A stretch of DNA of 39,530 bases from Betaproteobacteria bacterium (GTDB lineage Bacteria; Pseudomonadota; Gammaproteobacteria; Burkholderiales; SG8-41), in NCBI GenBank assembly GCA_021730905.1, contig JAKFYK010000110.1, positions 1 to 39,530 of the forward strand, read 5' to 3'. Made by a program: the position numbers and the translations under genes. The notes below the pieces were generated by a model. The model was not told the DNA's origin, ran no database searches, and worked only from the letters and a program-made list of their open reading frames with translations. Position 1 is the stretch's first letter. Every line of letters begins with the position of its first letter. Shown here in pieces: positions 32,374 through 39,530 of this stretch.

Positions 32374-33603
32374 TCAGCGCAGGTTGGCGGCTTTTTCACG
32401 CTCGCGCCCGCCGATGCCTATGCGCCGCGCCATGATGACGCGCTGTATGTCGGTGGTGGCGCCCGGATGCAGCGCGGTGATCGAGTCGCGCTGAAAATAT
32501 TCGATTGCGCCATTCAGCGGCGCCCAGCGCTTGTCCTTGGTCAGCACCAGCGGCCCTGCAATGCGCACCATCTTTTCGCCCATGTCGAGGCCCGACAGCT
32601 TGCGCCGCAGGCTGTACTGCGATCCCTCGTAGGTGCGCGGCTGGTTCGCATGCGACAGCCAGTGGTTGCGCAACGCAAAGAGGCGCGTGATTTCTGATTC
32701 GATGTACAGGTCGACCAGTTCCGCGCGCGCGGCAGGATCGTCGGCGATGGCCCAGCCGTCGTGGCGCTCCTTGCACACTTTGATGAATTCATAAACCACG
32801 CGACGGTCGGCGAGACGGCCCATGCCGCCGTGCTCTACTTCGAGGTGGGTGGAGGCGACTTTCCAGCCATTGTTCTCGCCGCCGACCAGATGGTCGGCCG
32901 GCACGCGCACGTTATCGAAAAAAATCGCATTCTTGACGCCGCAGCCGCTGCCGCCTTCGCCACCGGTGGCAAGCAAATCCATCGGCGTCACGGTGATACC
33001 CGGCAGATCCATCGGTATCATCAACCACGACAAATTCTTGTGGCGCTCGCCCTTGGGATCGGTGACCACGATGGTCCATGAATAATCCGCGCCGTGCGAA
33101 CTGCCGACGAACATTTTCTGGCCATTCACCACATACGCGTCGCCATCGCGAATGGCGGTGGTTTTGATGCCTGCGAGGTCGGAACCCGCGCCGGGTTCTG
33201 ACAGCAATTGCCATGTGCGCACCTCGCCACGGCAGATCGGCGGCAGGAAGCGTTTTTTGTGTTCTTCGGTGCCCCACACCAGGATGGTGGGCGCTCCCAT
33301 GCGCCCGCCGGCGTCGTAGTACGGCGGCAGCGACAGGCCGATGCGCGTCAATTCATCATGAAGAATGCCCACTTGCTCTGCAGAAAGATCGCCGCCGCCA
33401 TACTCCTTGGGCATGGAAGGGTAGAGCCAGCCTTGCGCCCCCAGCTTACGACCGAGATCGCGTCGCAACTGATATTGCTCGAACGACATGTCGCAGGGGT
33501 CCGCCATATGCTCGATATTGGGTGACACGTTCTTTTCAAGAAATGCGTGCACTTCTTTGCGGAACGCGCTTTGTTCCGGGGAGTCTTCAATCGCAAAGTT
33601 CAT
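32374..33603 (-). CDS. Acyl-CoA dehydrogenase, larger subunit type
   Basis: A 409-residue acyl-CoA dehydrogenase. The flavin/substrate motif is LLSEPGAGSDLAGIKT; the beta-domain strand AIFFDNVRVPADHLVGGENNGWKVA and the C-terminal segment DITALHPGATTDIQRVIMARRI-like (DSITALHPGATTDIQ) are typical of the FadE-type subunits that work in heterotetramers, for example in steroid or long side-chain degradation. The start ATG at 33603 is preceded by AGGA. The downstream gene at 31189-32307 is the likely partner. The substrate is unknown. Confidence 0.92.
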   Translation of the reverse strand: MNFAIEDSPEQSAFRKEVHAFLEKNVSPNIEHMADPCDMSFEQYQLRRDLGRKLGAQGWLYPSMPKEYGGGDLSAEQVGILHDELTRIGLSLPPYYDAGGRMGAPTILVWGTEEHKKRFLPPICRGEVRTWQLLSEPGAGSDLAGIKTTAIRDGDAYVVNGQKMFVGSSHGADYSWTIVVTDPKGERHKNLSWLMIPMDLPGITVTPMDLLATGGEGGSGCGVKNAIFFDNVRVPADHLVGGENNGWKVASTHLEVEHGGMGRLADRRVVYEFIKVCKERHDGWAIADDPAARAELVDLYIESEITRLFALRNHWLSHANQPRTYEGSQYSLRRKLSGLDMGEKMVRIAGPLVLTKDKRWAPLNGAIEYFQRDSITALHPGATTDIQRVIMARRIGIGGREREKAANLR

Positions 33604-33619
33604 GATATCGATTCCTGTT

Positions 33620-33760
33620 TTATGTAGATTTCTTTATTGCCAATGCATCCACAACGGTGACGCCGCTGCCGGCTTCATGCACAAAAACCGGATTCACGTC
33701 GAACTACGCCAGCACATCGCGCGCGGTGCCAATGACGCGCCGATGTGAATTACCTGATCG
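33620..33760 (-). pseudogene. Remnant of an acyl-CoA synthetase (NDP-forming) C-terminus
   Basis: Read on the minus strand the last ~30 codons give FDVNPVFVHEAGSGVTVVDALAIKK, resembling the ATP-grasp C-terminus of NDP-forming acyl/acetyl-CoA synthetases (ELDVNP...ALDA). A TAG (33704-33706) interrupts the frame just before FDVNP, and no longer matching frame is visible upstream. It lies directly upstream of the dehydrogenase genes, where such a gene would fit, so it is probably a deletion relic. The identification rests on a short segment. Confidence 0.5.
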
Positions 33761-33807
33761 ACACCAGGCGATAACCCGCGCATGCCTTCCCTGCGCGAGT
33801 GGCCGAT

Positions 33808-34731
33808 TCAGCGTACTTTGAACACCAGCTTGCCGCGAAAGTGACGCCCTTCGCTCACTTGATGCGCTGCCGCCGCTTCTGATAGTTTGTAAAGCGTGAT
33901 ATCGGGCGCGCGAATCGCACCACTGGCAGCCAGAGAGACGATGCGCTCAAGGTGCGCGCGGTCGCGTCCGACTTTGGGACGCAGCGACACGGTATCCGAG
34001 CGCGTCGACATCGGTGCTGCGTTCCCCGATGCGATGAACGCCGCGCGTCCGCCAGGCCGCAGTACGATGAACGCGCGCTTCGCCACGTCGCCGCCCACGG
34101 TGTCGAACACCGCGTCGCAGGCGGATATCGCCTTGGTGAAATCCTGCGCGTTGTAGTCGATGATCCGGTCCGCGCCAAGACGGCGCAAGTAATCGTGATT
34201 CGCTGCGCTGGCGGTGGTGACCACGCGCGCGCCGATGTGTTTGGCGAGCTGTATCGCGAAGCTGGCAACGCCGCCCGCGCCGCCCTGGATCAGTATGGTT
34301 TCACCCGATCGCAGCATCAGCGTGTCCTCGATCGAGCACAGCGCGGTCAGGCCGATCAGCGACAGCGCTGCACAATCCACATGCGTAAGGTTCGCCGGCT
34401 TCCTCGCCACGATGGCTGCCCTGATCGCGATTTTTTCCGCGTAAGCCTGTTCCTGCCCGGCATCGCACACGCCGAACACTTCATCGCCGACGACGAAATC
34501 GGTTACGCCCGCGCCCAGCGCACTGACTACGCCAGAGAAATCCCGTCCTGGAATGTACGGGAAATTCTCAAGCGGGGCATAACCGCCGGCGCGCACCTTC
34601 CAGTCGGCGCCATTGACGCTGGCCGCGTGCACGTCGACCAGCACCTGGCCCGGTGTTGCCACCGGATCCGGCACGTCGCCGTATTCCATCACCTCCGGCC
34701 CGCCGTGTTTCATGAAATACGCTGCTTTCAT
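33808..34731 (-). CDS. NADP-dependent quinone oxidoreductase-like protein (zinc-free MDR family)
   Basis: A 307-residue medium-chain reductase. Seen: the GroES-like N-terminal half (MKAAYFMKHGGPEVMEYGDVPDP, PGRDFSGVV), the nucleotide-binding motif ILIQGGAGGVASFAIQLAKHIGARVVTT and the C-terminal end HFRGKLVFKV. No structural or catalytic zinc cysteines are seen, so it belongs to the quinone oxidoreductase/enoyl reductase branch. The ATG at 34731 is preceded by GGGAGAG. It may be transcribed on its own; the upstream 227 nt are non-coding and contain one AT-rich repeat. Confidence 0.9.
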   Translation of the reverse strand: MKAAYFMKHGGPEVMEYGDVPDPVATPGQVLVDVHAASVNGADWKVRAGGYAPLENFPYIPGRDFSGVVSALGAGVTDFVVGDEVFGVCDAGQEQAYAEKIAIRAAIVARKPANLTHVDCAALSLIGLTALCSIEDTLMLRSGETILIQGGAGGVASFAIQLAKHIGARVVTTASAANHDYLRRLGADRIIDYNAQDFTKAISACDAVFDTVGGDVAKRAFIVLRPGGRAAFIASGNAAPMSTRSDTVSLRPKVGRDRAHLERIVSLAASGAIRAPDITLYKLSEAAAAHQVSEGRHFRGKLVFKVR

Positions 34732-34901
34732 TTGCTCTCCCTAAATAGTGGTTCATCCGGCATTCTTGGGGGTCATATACCAACTCTGTCATTCCCATCC
34801 ACGCGGCGCTGACGGTAAGGAAAGTGTTTCGCAATATTATGCTACGTGGTGCGGCTTGTTTTTCTAACTACGCCCGCGGAATAGCCTAATAGAAAAAGTA
34901 C

Positions 34902-34919
34902 TTAAAAAACAAATACTTA
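34902..34919 (-). repeat. AT-rich dispersed repeat, copy 7
   Basis: Minus strand reads TAAGTATTTGTTTTTTAA (one extra T), downstream of the RIO kinase gene. Confidence 0.75.
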
Positions 34920-34958
34920 ATGTGTCTCTGATTACGGATTCAGCAAAGCCGCAACTCG

Positions 34959-35816
34959 TCAAACGACAGCGTGCAGCCGCAGCAGCCGCGCCGTTTCCTC
35001 GGCACGCGCGTCGTCAATCTCGCGCATCACGCCGGCGATATCCACTTCACCGGGTTCGCGTTTGAAGCAGCCGGTGAGCACCACGTCTGTCGTCAGCACG
35101 CCGCGCTGATATAAGTCCCAGATCTCCGGACCAAAGTCGGTGTGCAGCAACACCGGCGCGTAGCGGCCGAAGAAGTCGCGCAGATTCACTACATCGCGCA
35201 GCAGCATGCGCTGCGCGTGGTTGTTGCCGGCGGCATCCACCGCCTGCGGCAGATCGATGATCACCGGGCCGTCCGCGCCGAGCAGAATGTTGAACTCCGA
35301 CAAGTCGCCATGCACCACGCCCGCGCACAGCATGCGCACCACCTGCAGCAACAGCATCGCGTGGTACGCGCGCGCCTGCTCGGGCGTGAATTCGACATCG
35401 TTCAGGCGCGGCGCCGCTTCGCCGTGCTCATCGGTCACCAGTTCCATCAGCAGCACGCCGTCGAGAAAGTTGCGCGGTGCGGGCACACGCACGCCGGCGG
35501 CGGCCAGGCGGTAGAGCGCATCCACCTCCGCGCTTTGCCAGGCAGCCTCCTGTGCTTGCCGTCCGAACTTGGTGCCTTTGGCCATCGCGCGCGCCTGGCG
35601 GCTATTCTTGGTTTTGCGGTTCTCGGTGTAATCCACCGCCTGCCGGAAGCTGCGCTGCGTGGCTTCTTTGTAGACCTTGGCGCACAGCGTGTCGCCGCCG
35701 CTGCGCACCACGTAGACCTCAGCTTCTTTGCCGCTCATCAGTTGCAACACTACCGTGTCGATCAGGCCTTCTTCGATCAGGGATTGCAGGCGTTTGGGTG
35801 GTTTCATGGGGGACAT
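34959..35816 (-). CDS. RIO1-family serine protein kinase
   Basis: A 285-residue protein with the RIO kinase catalytic elements: P-loop-like SGKEAEVYVV, catalytic loop VVHGDLSEFNILL, and metal-binding IIDLPQAVD. This matches the bacterial RIO1-like family (PA4780 type). Targets in bacteria are not well known. The start is ATG 35816; ATG 35807 is an in-frame alternative. No clear ribosome-binding site is visible. An AT-rich dispersed repeat lies 39 nt beyond the stop. Confidence 0.9.
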   Translation of the reverse strand: MSPMKPPKRLQSLIEEGLIDTVVLQLMSGKEAEVYVVRSGGDTLCAKVYKEATQRSFRQAVDYTENRKTKNSRQARAMAKGTKFGRQAQEAAWQSAEVDALYRLAAAGVRVPAPRNFLDGVLLMELVTDEHGEAAPRLNDVEFTPEQARAYHAMLLLQVVRMLCAGVVHGDLSEFNILLGADGPVIIDLPQAVDAAGNNHAQRMLLRDVVNLRDFFGRYAPVLLHTDFGPEIWDLYQRGVLTTDVVLTGCFKREPGEVDIAGVMREIDDARAEETARLLRLHAVV

Positions 35817-35926
35817 TGTACGTCATATGCTTTGCGCTCCGATCAGCCTTGACAGTTCTTGACGGCTTTAACGGGTTAAAGGCGCATTGTCATTCCGTCT
35901 GCGAATGGCAGTCATTGAAGAAGCCC

Positions 35927-36163
35927 ATGACAAAATGCGCTCTGCTCGCGATTTCCGCTACGACCCTGCCGGTGATTGCCGGTTACACGCACGCACAAAA
36001 CTTTCCGAGCAAGCCGCTCAGGATCATCGTTTCCGCCATCGCCGGCAGCGCGCCCGATGCGCGCGTGCGCCAGATTGCGCCCAAGCTCGCCGAGGCACTC
36101 GGTCAACACGTCATTGTCGATAATCACCCGCGCACTTATCCCGTGCCGGACGGGGACGAATAA
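35927..36163 (+). pseudogene. Truncated Bug-family substrate-binding protein
   Basis: It begins as a normal Bug protein: signal peptide MTKCALLAISATTLPVIAGYTHAQ, then NFPSKPLRIIVSAIAGSAPDARVRQIAPKLAEALGQHVIVDNHPR. After the point where the family continues PGAGG the sequence diverges (TYPVPDGDE) and stops at residue 78 of an expected ~320. The gene has lost about three quarters and should not be functional. Confidence 0.8.
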
Positions 36164-36166
36164 ACA

Positions 36167-36185
36167 GGGATGGGATGGGATGGGA
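36167..36185. repeat. Short GGGAT tandem repeat
   Basis: Three GGGAT units followed by a GGGAA unit lie 3 nt after the truncated Bug gene and just before the stop of the DUF6152 gene. This kind of microsatellite may vary in length between strains. Confidence 0.7.
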
Positions 36186-36189
36186 ATGT

Positions 36190-36669
36190 CTATGCGGGAT
36201 TCGAGCGCAGGCCGTATGCCTGAGTGCCGATCAGCAGATACTCCAGGCGTGAGAAGGCCGCGCCTTTTTCGTCCTTGAACGTGTAGCCGATCGCGGCCAC
36301 CGTGTCGCCCACTTTCGGTTGCGGGATTTTCCACTCATTGATGCGCGTCATGGGCGATAACTCCAGCGTCCAGTCGCCGCGCCGTTTCGGCGCAACCGCT
36401 GCCGCCAGAATCTTCGCAGCATCGACGCGATTGGATTGTGCGGGCATTTTGCGGGTGGCCAGATCCGCCGGAACCCTGGCATCCGCGCTCATAGTGACCA
36501 CCAGTTCGGCATGCGGGTTTTGCCATTTAACCGATTTCACTATGCCTTCGATGTAGATCGGACGCGCCTCGTCGAAGCTGCTCCAGCCATGATGGGCAAA
36601 CGCGCGCCTGGCGATGAGCACGAGCGGCGCTACGGCAAGCGATGCAGCGAGCAATTGGCGGCGATTCAT
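36190..36669 (-). CDS. DUF6152 family secreted protein
   Basis: A 159-residue protein with an N-terminal signal of Tat-like form (MNRRQLLAASLAVAPLVLIARRAFA), then AHHGWSSFDEARPIYIEGIVKSVKWQNPHAELVV, the hallmark of the DUF6152 family. Function unknown; such proteins are periplasmic. The ATG at 36669 has TAGGAGA upstream; the longer open frame to 36723 overlaps the preceding gene. It lies 8 nt downstream of the four-helix membrane protein gene, clearly one operon. Confidence 0.85.
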   Translation of the reverse strand: MNRRQLLAASLAVAPLVLIARRAFAHHGWSSFDEARPIYIEGIVKSVKWQNPHAELVVTMSADARVPADLATRKMPAQSNRVDAAKILAAAVAPKRRGDWTLELSPMTRINEWKIPQPKVGDTVAAIGYTFKDEKGAAFSRLEYLLIGTQAYGLRSNPA

Positions 36670-36677
36670 GATGTCTC

Positions 36678-37139
36678 CTAAGCGTAAGCGATCCAGCGAC
36701 CGCAGAATATTATCGCGACCCACATCGCGATTGACAAGACGGTCTGTGTTTTGGTGATTGCACTCCTCTCATCTAGCGCGCCGCGCGCATGCAGCACGGC
36801 CGCATTGGCCCCGGCGGCAAACAGCAAACACATCTTGATGATGAACGCCGGGTTGCTGATGAAATCACCAATGCGGCTCACAAACATGGTGAGCCCGGTG
36901 AGCAGCGCCAGTGCGAAGCCGGCGAGTGTCCACGGCAGCAGCGTCTTCGCCAGCAGACGCGCATCGATGGCGCGAATCACGCCGAGCACGCGTAAATCCA
37001 CGATCCACACCGTGCCAAACACCAGCGCAATGGCGATGAGGTGCATCGTCTGCAGCGTGGGGTAGGCGTAGGCGCTGGTTTTGAGCCAGACGATGGGTGC
37101 CCATAGGTTGAGGGCATCCAAAGTAGTAGGGGTAGACAT
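36678..37139 (-). CDS. Four-helix membrane protein, DUF6644/DUF2214-like
   Basis: A 153-residue integral membrane protein with four predicted helices (YPTLQTMHLIAIALVFGTVWIVDLRVLG, TLAGFALALLTGLTMFV, FIIKMCLLFAAGANAAVLHA, TVLSIAMWVAIIFCGRWIAY). It resembles DUF6644-type proteins that are often encoded beside DUF6152 genes, as here. A heme or redox role is possible given the conserved His in helix 2, but this is inference. The ATG at 37139 lacks a good ribosome-binding site; the leader contains an AT-rich repeat copy. Confidence 0.75.
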   Translation of the reverse strand: MSTPTTLDALNLWAPIVWLKTSAYAYPTLQTMHLIAIALVFGTVWIVDLRVLGVIRAIDARLLAKTLLPWTLAGFALALLTGLTMFVSRIGDFISNPAFIIKMCLLFAAGANAAVLHARGALDERSAITKTQTVLSIAMWVAIIFCGRWIAYA

Positions 37140-37384
37140 GATGGGTTACGAGGAGTTATGTAACTATTTGTTTTTATTGATATATTTTTATATGGAGGCA
37201 AGTGTTTCCGCTAACAATAATAGGATCACCGCTTTCAACTACTGGATAGGACAGGGCATAAGAAACTGCTGCATGTCAGAACCTCAAGCGCAGTTTACCC
37301 TGCCTGTTTTGACCCGCCGAATAGCCGCCCTTTACCACTGTTAAAGTCGGCGTAGCGCACCCAATGATTCGATCGGTCTGGATT
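37140..37384. other. Intergenic region before the toxin-antitoxin operon
   Basis: No gene is supported. It contains one AT-rich repeat copy (37161-37177) followed by AT-rich sequence to about 37190, then unremarkable sequence. Open frames here have no signals of coding. Confidence 0.6.
37161..37177 (+). repeat. AT-rich dispersed repeat, copy 8
   Basis: TAACTATTTGTTTTTAT, identical to copy 1, in the leader of the four-helix membrane protein gene. Confidence 0.75.
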
Positions 37385-37413
37385 TTGTCGATGTAGCACC
37401 GATGTGCTACATT
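37385..37413 (+). promoter_or_regulatory. Promoter with overlapping operator of the toxin-antitoxin operon
   Basis: A perfect 9-bp inverted repeat, ATGTAGCAC (37391-37399) and GTGCTACAT (37404-37412) with centre CGAT, lies between a -35-like TTGTCG (37385-37390) and overlaps the -10-like TACATT (37408-37413), spacer 17 nt. This is the expected layout for autorepression by a ribbon-helix-helix antitoxin. Confidence 0.7.
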
Positions 37414-37436
37414 GCGATTTTTCTTCGGAGCCCAAG

Positions 37437-37721
37437 ATGTCGACGACCACGATCCGCATTCCAGAAGACCTGAAGGCCCGCGTTGCCGCCGCCGCCGAGC
37501 GTGCCGGAACAACGGCGCATAGCTTCATTCTGGAGGCCATTGCAGAAAAGGCGGATCAGGCGGAGCGCCGCGCAGATTTTCATGCAGTAGCCGAACAACG
37601 CTATGCCAATCTCGTTGCCTCGGGCAAGACGATTCCCTGGGAGAAGATGCGCAGCTATCTTGAAAATAGAATCGCGGGGAAAACCAGCGCTCGTCCGGCG
37701 GCTAAAAAGCTGGCTTCCTGA
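37437..37721 (+). CDS. Ribbon-helix-helix antitoxin (CopG/ParD-like)
   Basis: A 94-residue protein with an N-terminal ribbon-helix-helix DNA-binding domain (TTTIRIPEDLKARVAAAAERAGTTAHSFILEAIAEK) and a basic, flexible C-terminal tail that would bind the toxin. The ATG at 37437 is preceded by CGGAG. It should bind the toxin and repress its own promoter through the inverted repeat 24 nt upstream. The toxin gene starts 2 nt after the stop. Confidence 0.88.
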   Translation: MSTTTIRIPEDLKARVAAAAERAGTTAHSFILEAIAEKADQAERRADFHAVAEQRYANLVASGKTIPWEKMRSYLENRIAGKTSARPAAKKLAS

Positions 37722-37723
37722 GT

Positions 37724-38020
37724 GTGGCCAAGGTCGAGTTAGCGCCTGAGATCCAGGACGACTTCGATCGCATATTCGATCATCTTTCGGAGCACGCTGT
37801 TGACGATGTGCCCGGTCGTATCCGGGAGATTATTCAGGCTGTCGACGTGCTCCAATACAACCCGCTTATTGGAAGAGTTGCGTCCGCAGACACGCGGGAA
37901 TTAGTCATAGGACGTAGCGCCCGTGGTTACGTGGCGTTATACCGCTACATCGAGCCGGTCGATACGGTTTTTGTGCTGGCGATTCGCGGTCAGCGGGAAG
38001 CTGGCTACGAGAGAGCTTGA
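37724..38020 (+). CDS. ParE/RelE-superfamily toxin
   Basis: A 98-residue protein with the RelE/ParE fold pattern: VELAPEIQDDFDRIFDHLSEHAVDDVPGRIREIIQAVDVLQYNPLIGRV, then RELVIGRSARGYVALYRYIEPVDTVFVLAIRGQREAGYE. The conserved C-terminal strands and VLAIRGQREAGY motif match ParE-type gyrase inhibitors or plasmid stabilisation proteins. The GTG start lies 2 nt after the antitoxin stop; another GTG overlaps it. Specific target (gyrase or ribosome) cannot be decided. Confidence 0.88.
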   Translation: MAKVELAPEIQDDFDRIFDHLSEHAVDDVPGRIREIIQAVDVLQYNPLIGRVASADTRELVIGRSARGYVALYRYIEPVDTVFVLAIRGQREAGYERA

Positions 38021-38191
38021 GACAACTAACGGCCACACCCAGAAGTTCGCGGGCGAAAATTCGTTGCCAAAAAGCCGACAGTCATTCGCACCGAATTAGA
38101 TGCGAGCCCGGTCCATTTGATTGCTAAAGTGATGGAACAGGTAAAGTATCGATGGATGCCTAATCCCTGAGGGGGCCACAGCCACTAGGCC

Positions 38192-39187
38192 GTGAAACGC
38201 AAGCGTAATTGGGAGCTTTATGGAGAACCCGCTAACCTACCGAACACGTCTTCGCTTCAGGGTTCAAAAGAAGCTCAACATAAAGGAACCAAGGCGTGTG
38301 TTGCAAATTGCGGGATACGGAGTCGAGCTATCCCCCCGCTACCAGACGTGAATATTTGCGATAGCGAGTGGCTTGTTTTTAACGCGAGTGGCTTCCCTAG
38401 TGAGGGCCAAGCGAGGAATTTTGGCCACAAATTACGTGCAGCCCTTGAGGTATCGTCTGTCGCTACGCGTTTAGGTGTCGACGTTGGGAAGGACGTTGCA
38501 ACGGCCGGCCTCGGTAATCTCTTCCGAAAAGAAATTGAACAAAGAACCGGCCACCATGTGCGCGACAATATTCACGGTATTGACGTATTCGTTGATGCCC
38601 CAAATGTCCGTATTCTTCACTTGGAAGGAACTGGAGAAATCCATGCGCGTCCGGACCCCTTCCTATCAGACCTTGCAGACCTATTCGACATAGCCGCGAG
38701 TGCGTCACCGCGAACCAAGGATGTGGTCTTGCTTCTAAATTCTGTTTTGATGCAGACTAACCCGGTAGCGCAGATCGTATTTGCGTTTTCAGCAGTCGAG
38801 ATGCTTGGGCAGGAGCACCTATGGACCTGCGGCCAAACAGCATTACTCGAAAAACTAACTGAAATGGCCCAGTCGTCAAGCGATGTCAGCGATGAAGAAC
38901 GGGGCGAAGTGGCGGACGCAATTCGGAAATGCCACCGACTAAGTCTGCGGCAAGGCGTCATGCGGCTACTTGATTCTATCGAGCTTTCTAGCCTCAGGCC
39001 TGTTTGGGACAAGCTGTATAGCGAGAGAAGCACGCTAGTGCATGGCCTAGCCCCACGGCCGGGCGCAGACTATGGCGCACTCGCTGCCAAGGCAATCAAT
39101 CTCTGTGGGCGCATATTACTATCGACCGTGGCTATAGATATTCCCCTTGCAAACCGCCACGTAGATAGATTTTACGAGCAGGGTTAG
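38192..39187 (+). CDS. Hypothetical protein with C-terminal Apea-like HEPN motif
   Basis: A 331-residue protein. The C-terminal ~140 residues (IVFAFSAVEMLGQ... to YSERSTLVHGL) are helical and contain an RX4H motif (Arg279 to His284), matching Apea-like HEPN domains, which are putative RNases or nucleotide-binding modules in defence and stress systems. The N-terminal half is unrecognised. The GTG start is the first in frame and has AGGG-type sequences further upstream only; a downstream start such as the ATG for a shorter protein cannot be excluded. Codon use differs from the metabolic genes. It lies 171 nt after the toxin gene. Confidence 0.7.
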   Translation: MKRKRNWELYGEPANLPNTSSLQGSKEAQHKGTKACVANCGIRSRAIPPLPDVNICDSEWLVFNASGFPSEGQARNFGHKLRAALEVSSVATRLGVDVGKDVATAGLGNLFRKEIEQRTGHHVRDNIHGIDVFVDAPNVRILHLEGTGEIHARPDPFLSDLADLFDIAASASPRTKDVVLLLNSVLMQTNPVAQIVFAFSAVEMLGQEHLWTCGQTALLEKLTEMAQSSSDVSDEERGEVADAIRKCHRLSLRQGVMRLLDSIELSSLRPVWDKLYSERSTLVHGLAPRPGADYGALAAKAINLCGRILLSTVAIDIPLANRHVDRFYEQG

Positions 39188-39530
39188 TCCACAAAAATAA
39201 TATCCTACAGAAAAATGAGAGAAGGTTCTGATAGAACCAGAATAGCCATGCCCCTCCACTCTGTGCCCACCTCACGTTTTCACACAAGGGAACACATGCA
39301 GACCACGGATTGAATCCGCTAAGGGATAGATTGGGAGAATCAAAGGTTCCATGCTTGCAATTTTCGGCCCGTGAGCCGACATTCGTCGCAATCCATTTCG
39401 GGTCGAGGCCGTGTGAAAACTGAAATTCAGCGTGCTTGAATTTAGTATGGTCGACGTGCCGCAGCGAAATTCGAATTGGTTTACTGGAAATATCGCGGGG
39501 TTTGGCGACGAAACACGATTGGCTATCCCG
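39188..39530. other. Non-coding end of window with a candidate non-autonomous element
   Basis: No coding region is supported. A perfect 10-bp inverted pair, GTTTTCACAC (39276-39285) and GTGTGAAAAC (39411-39420), bounds a 145-bp segment; the right part (GGGTCGAGGCC before it) looks like dispersed repeat sequence. No target-site duplication is visible. Confidence 0.5.

Noticed and set aside
36190..36723. Longer start of the DUF6152 gene
   Set aside because: It would overlap the preceding gene; the internal ATG at 36669 has TAGGAGA and begins the signal peptide.
37081..37344. 87-codon plus-strand frame across the AT-rich repeat
   Set aside because: It begins antisense to the membrane protein gene and includes the repeat; no ribosome-binding site and no recognisable protein.

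Overview
The window is GC-rich, densely coding chromosomal DNA from a Gram-negative bacterium, most likely a betaproteobacterium of Burkholderiales type. This is inferred from the System I cytochrome c maturation genes, two Bug-family (TctC-like) binding-protein genes, fumarylacetoacetase, paired acyl-CoA dehydrogenases, B12-dependent MetH and a cytochrome P460-family protein. No rRNA, tRNA, CRISPR array, prophage or intact transposase was seen.

Layout. 1-3330: the end of a cytochrome c maturation operon, ccmF(partial)-ccmG-ccmH-ccmI, with overlapping genes. 3210-8117: an old tandem duplication that produced two outer-membrane beta-barrel paralogues; the second copy continues into a lipoprotein alpha/beta hydrolase and a secreted caspase-like protease. 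A chimeric scar (hydrolase 5' end joined to ccmI 3' end) marks the junction. 8219-11940: MBL-fold hydrolase, fumarylacetoacetase (tyrosine degradation), and a beta-hydroxyacid dehydrogenase with a small zinc-ribbon membrane protein on the minus strand. 12088-19374: Bcr/CflA exporter overlapping a VIT/CCC1-type transporter, a rhodanese, metH and an overlapping PhyH-like dioxygenase. 19501-23337: a secreted cytochrome P460-cupredoxin fusion with a strong terminator, then a Bug protein and a Tat-exported PhoX phosphatase on the minus strand. 23527-28793: ATP-grasp protein, DUF486 membrane protein, Mpl (murein recycling), amidase, PhzF-like isomerase. 28910-30218: a lower-GC patch with a HEPN-like gene, a small basic protein and a secreted FG-GAP-like protein. 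30359-34731: acyl-CoA metabolism (enoyl-CoA hydratase, two acyl-CoA dehydrogenases, a decayed acyl-CoA synthetase tail, quinone oxidoreductase). 34959-37139: RIO kinase, a truncated Bug gene and a DUF6152/DUF6644-like pair. 37385-39530: accessory DNA with a ParDE-like toxin-antitoxin operon, a HEPN-motif protein and a candidate non-autonomous element.

The least explained signal is a dispersed AT-rich motif, TAA(G/C)TATTTGTTTTTA(A/T), found eight times in both orientations. It sits at gene boundaries and in some cases shares bases with a stop or start codon. Other notable points are the duplication scar, an intrinsic terminator that also encodes the start of a lipoprotein, the beta-barrel/hydrolase/caspase envelope module, and the P460-cupredoxin fusion.
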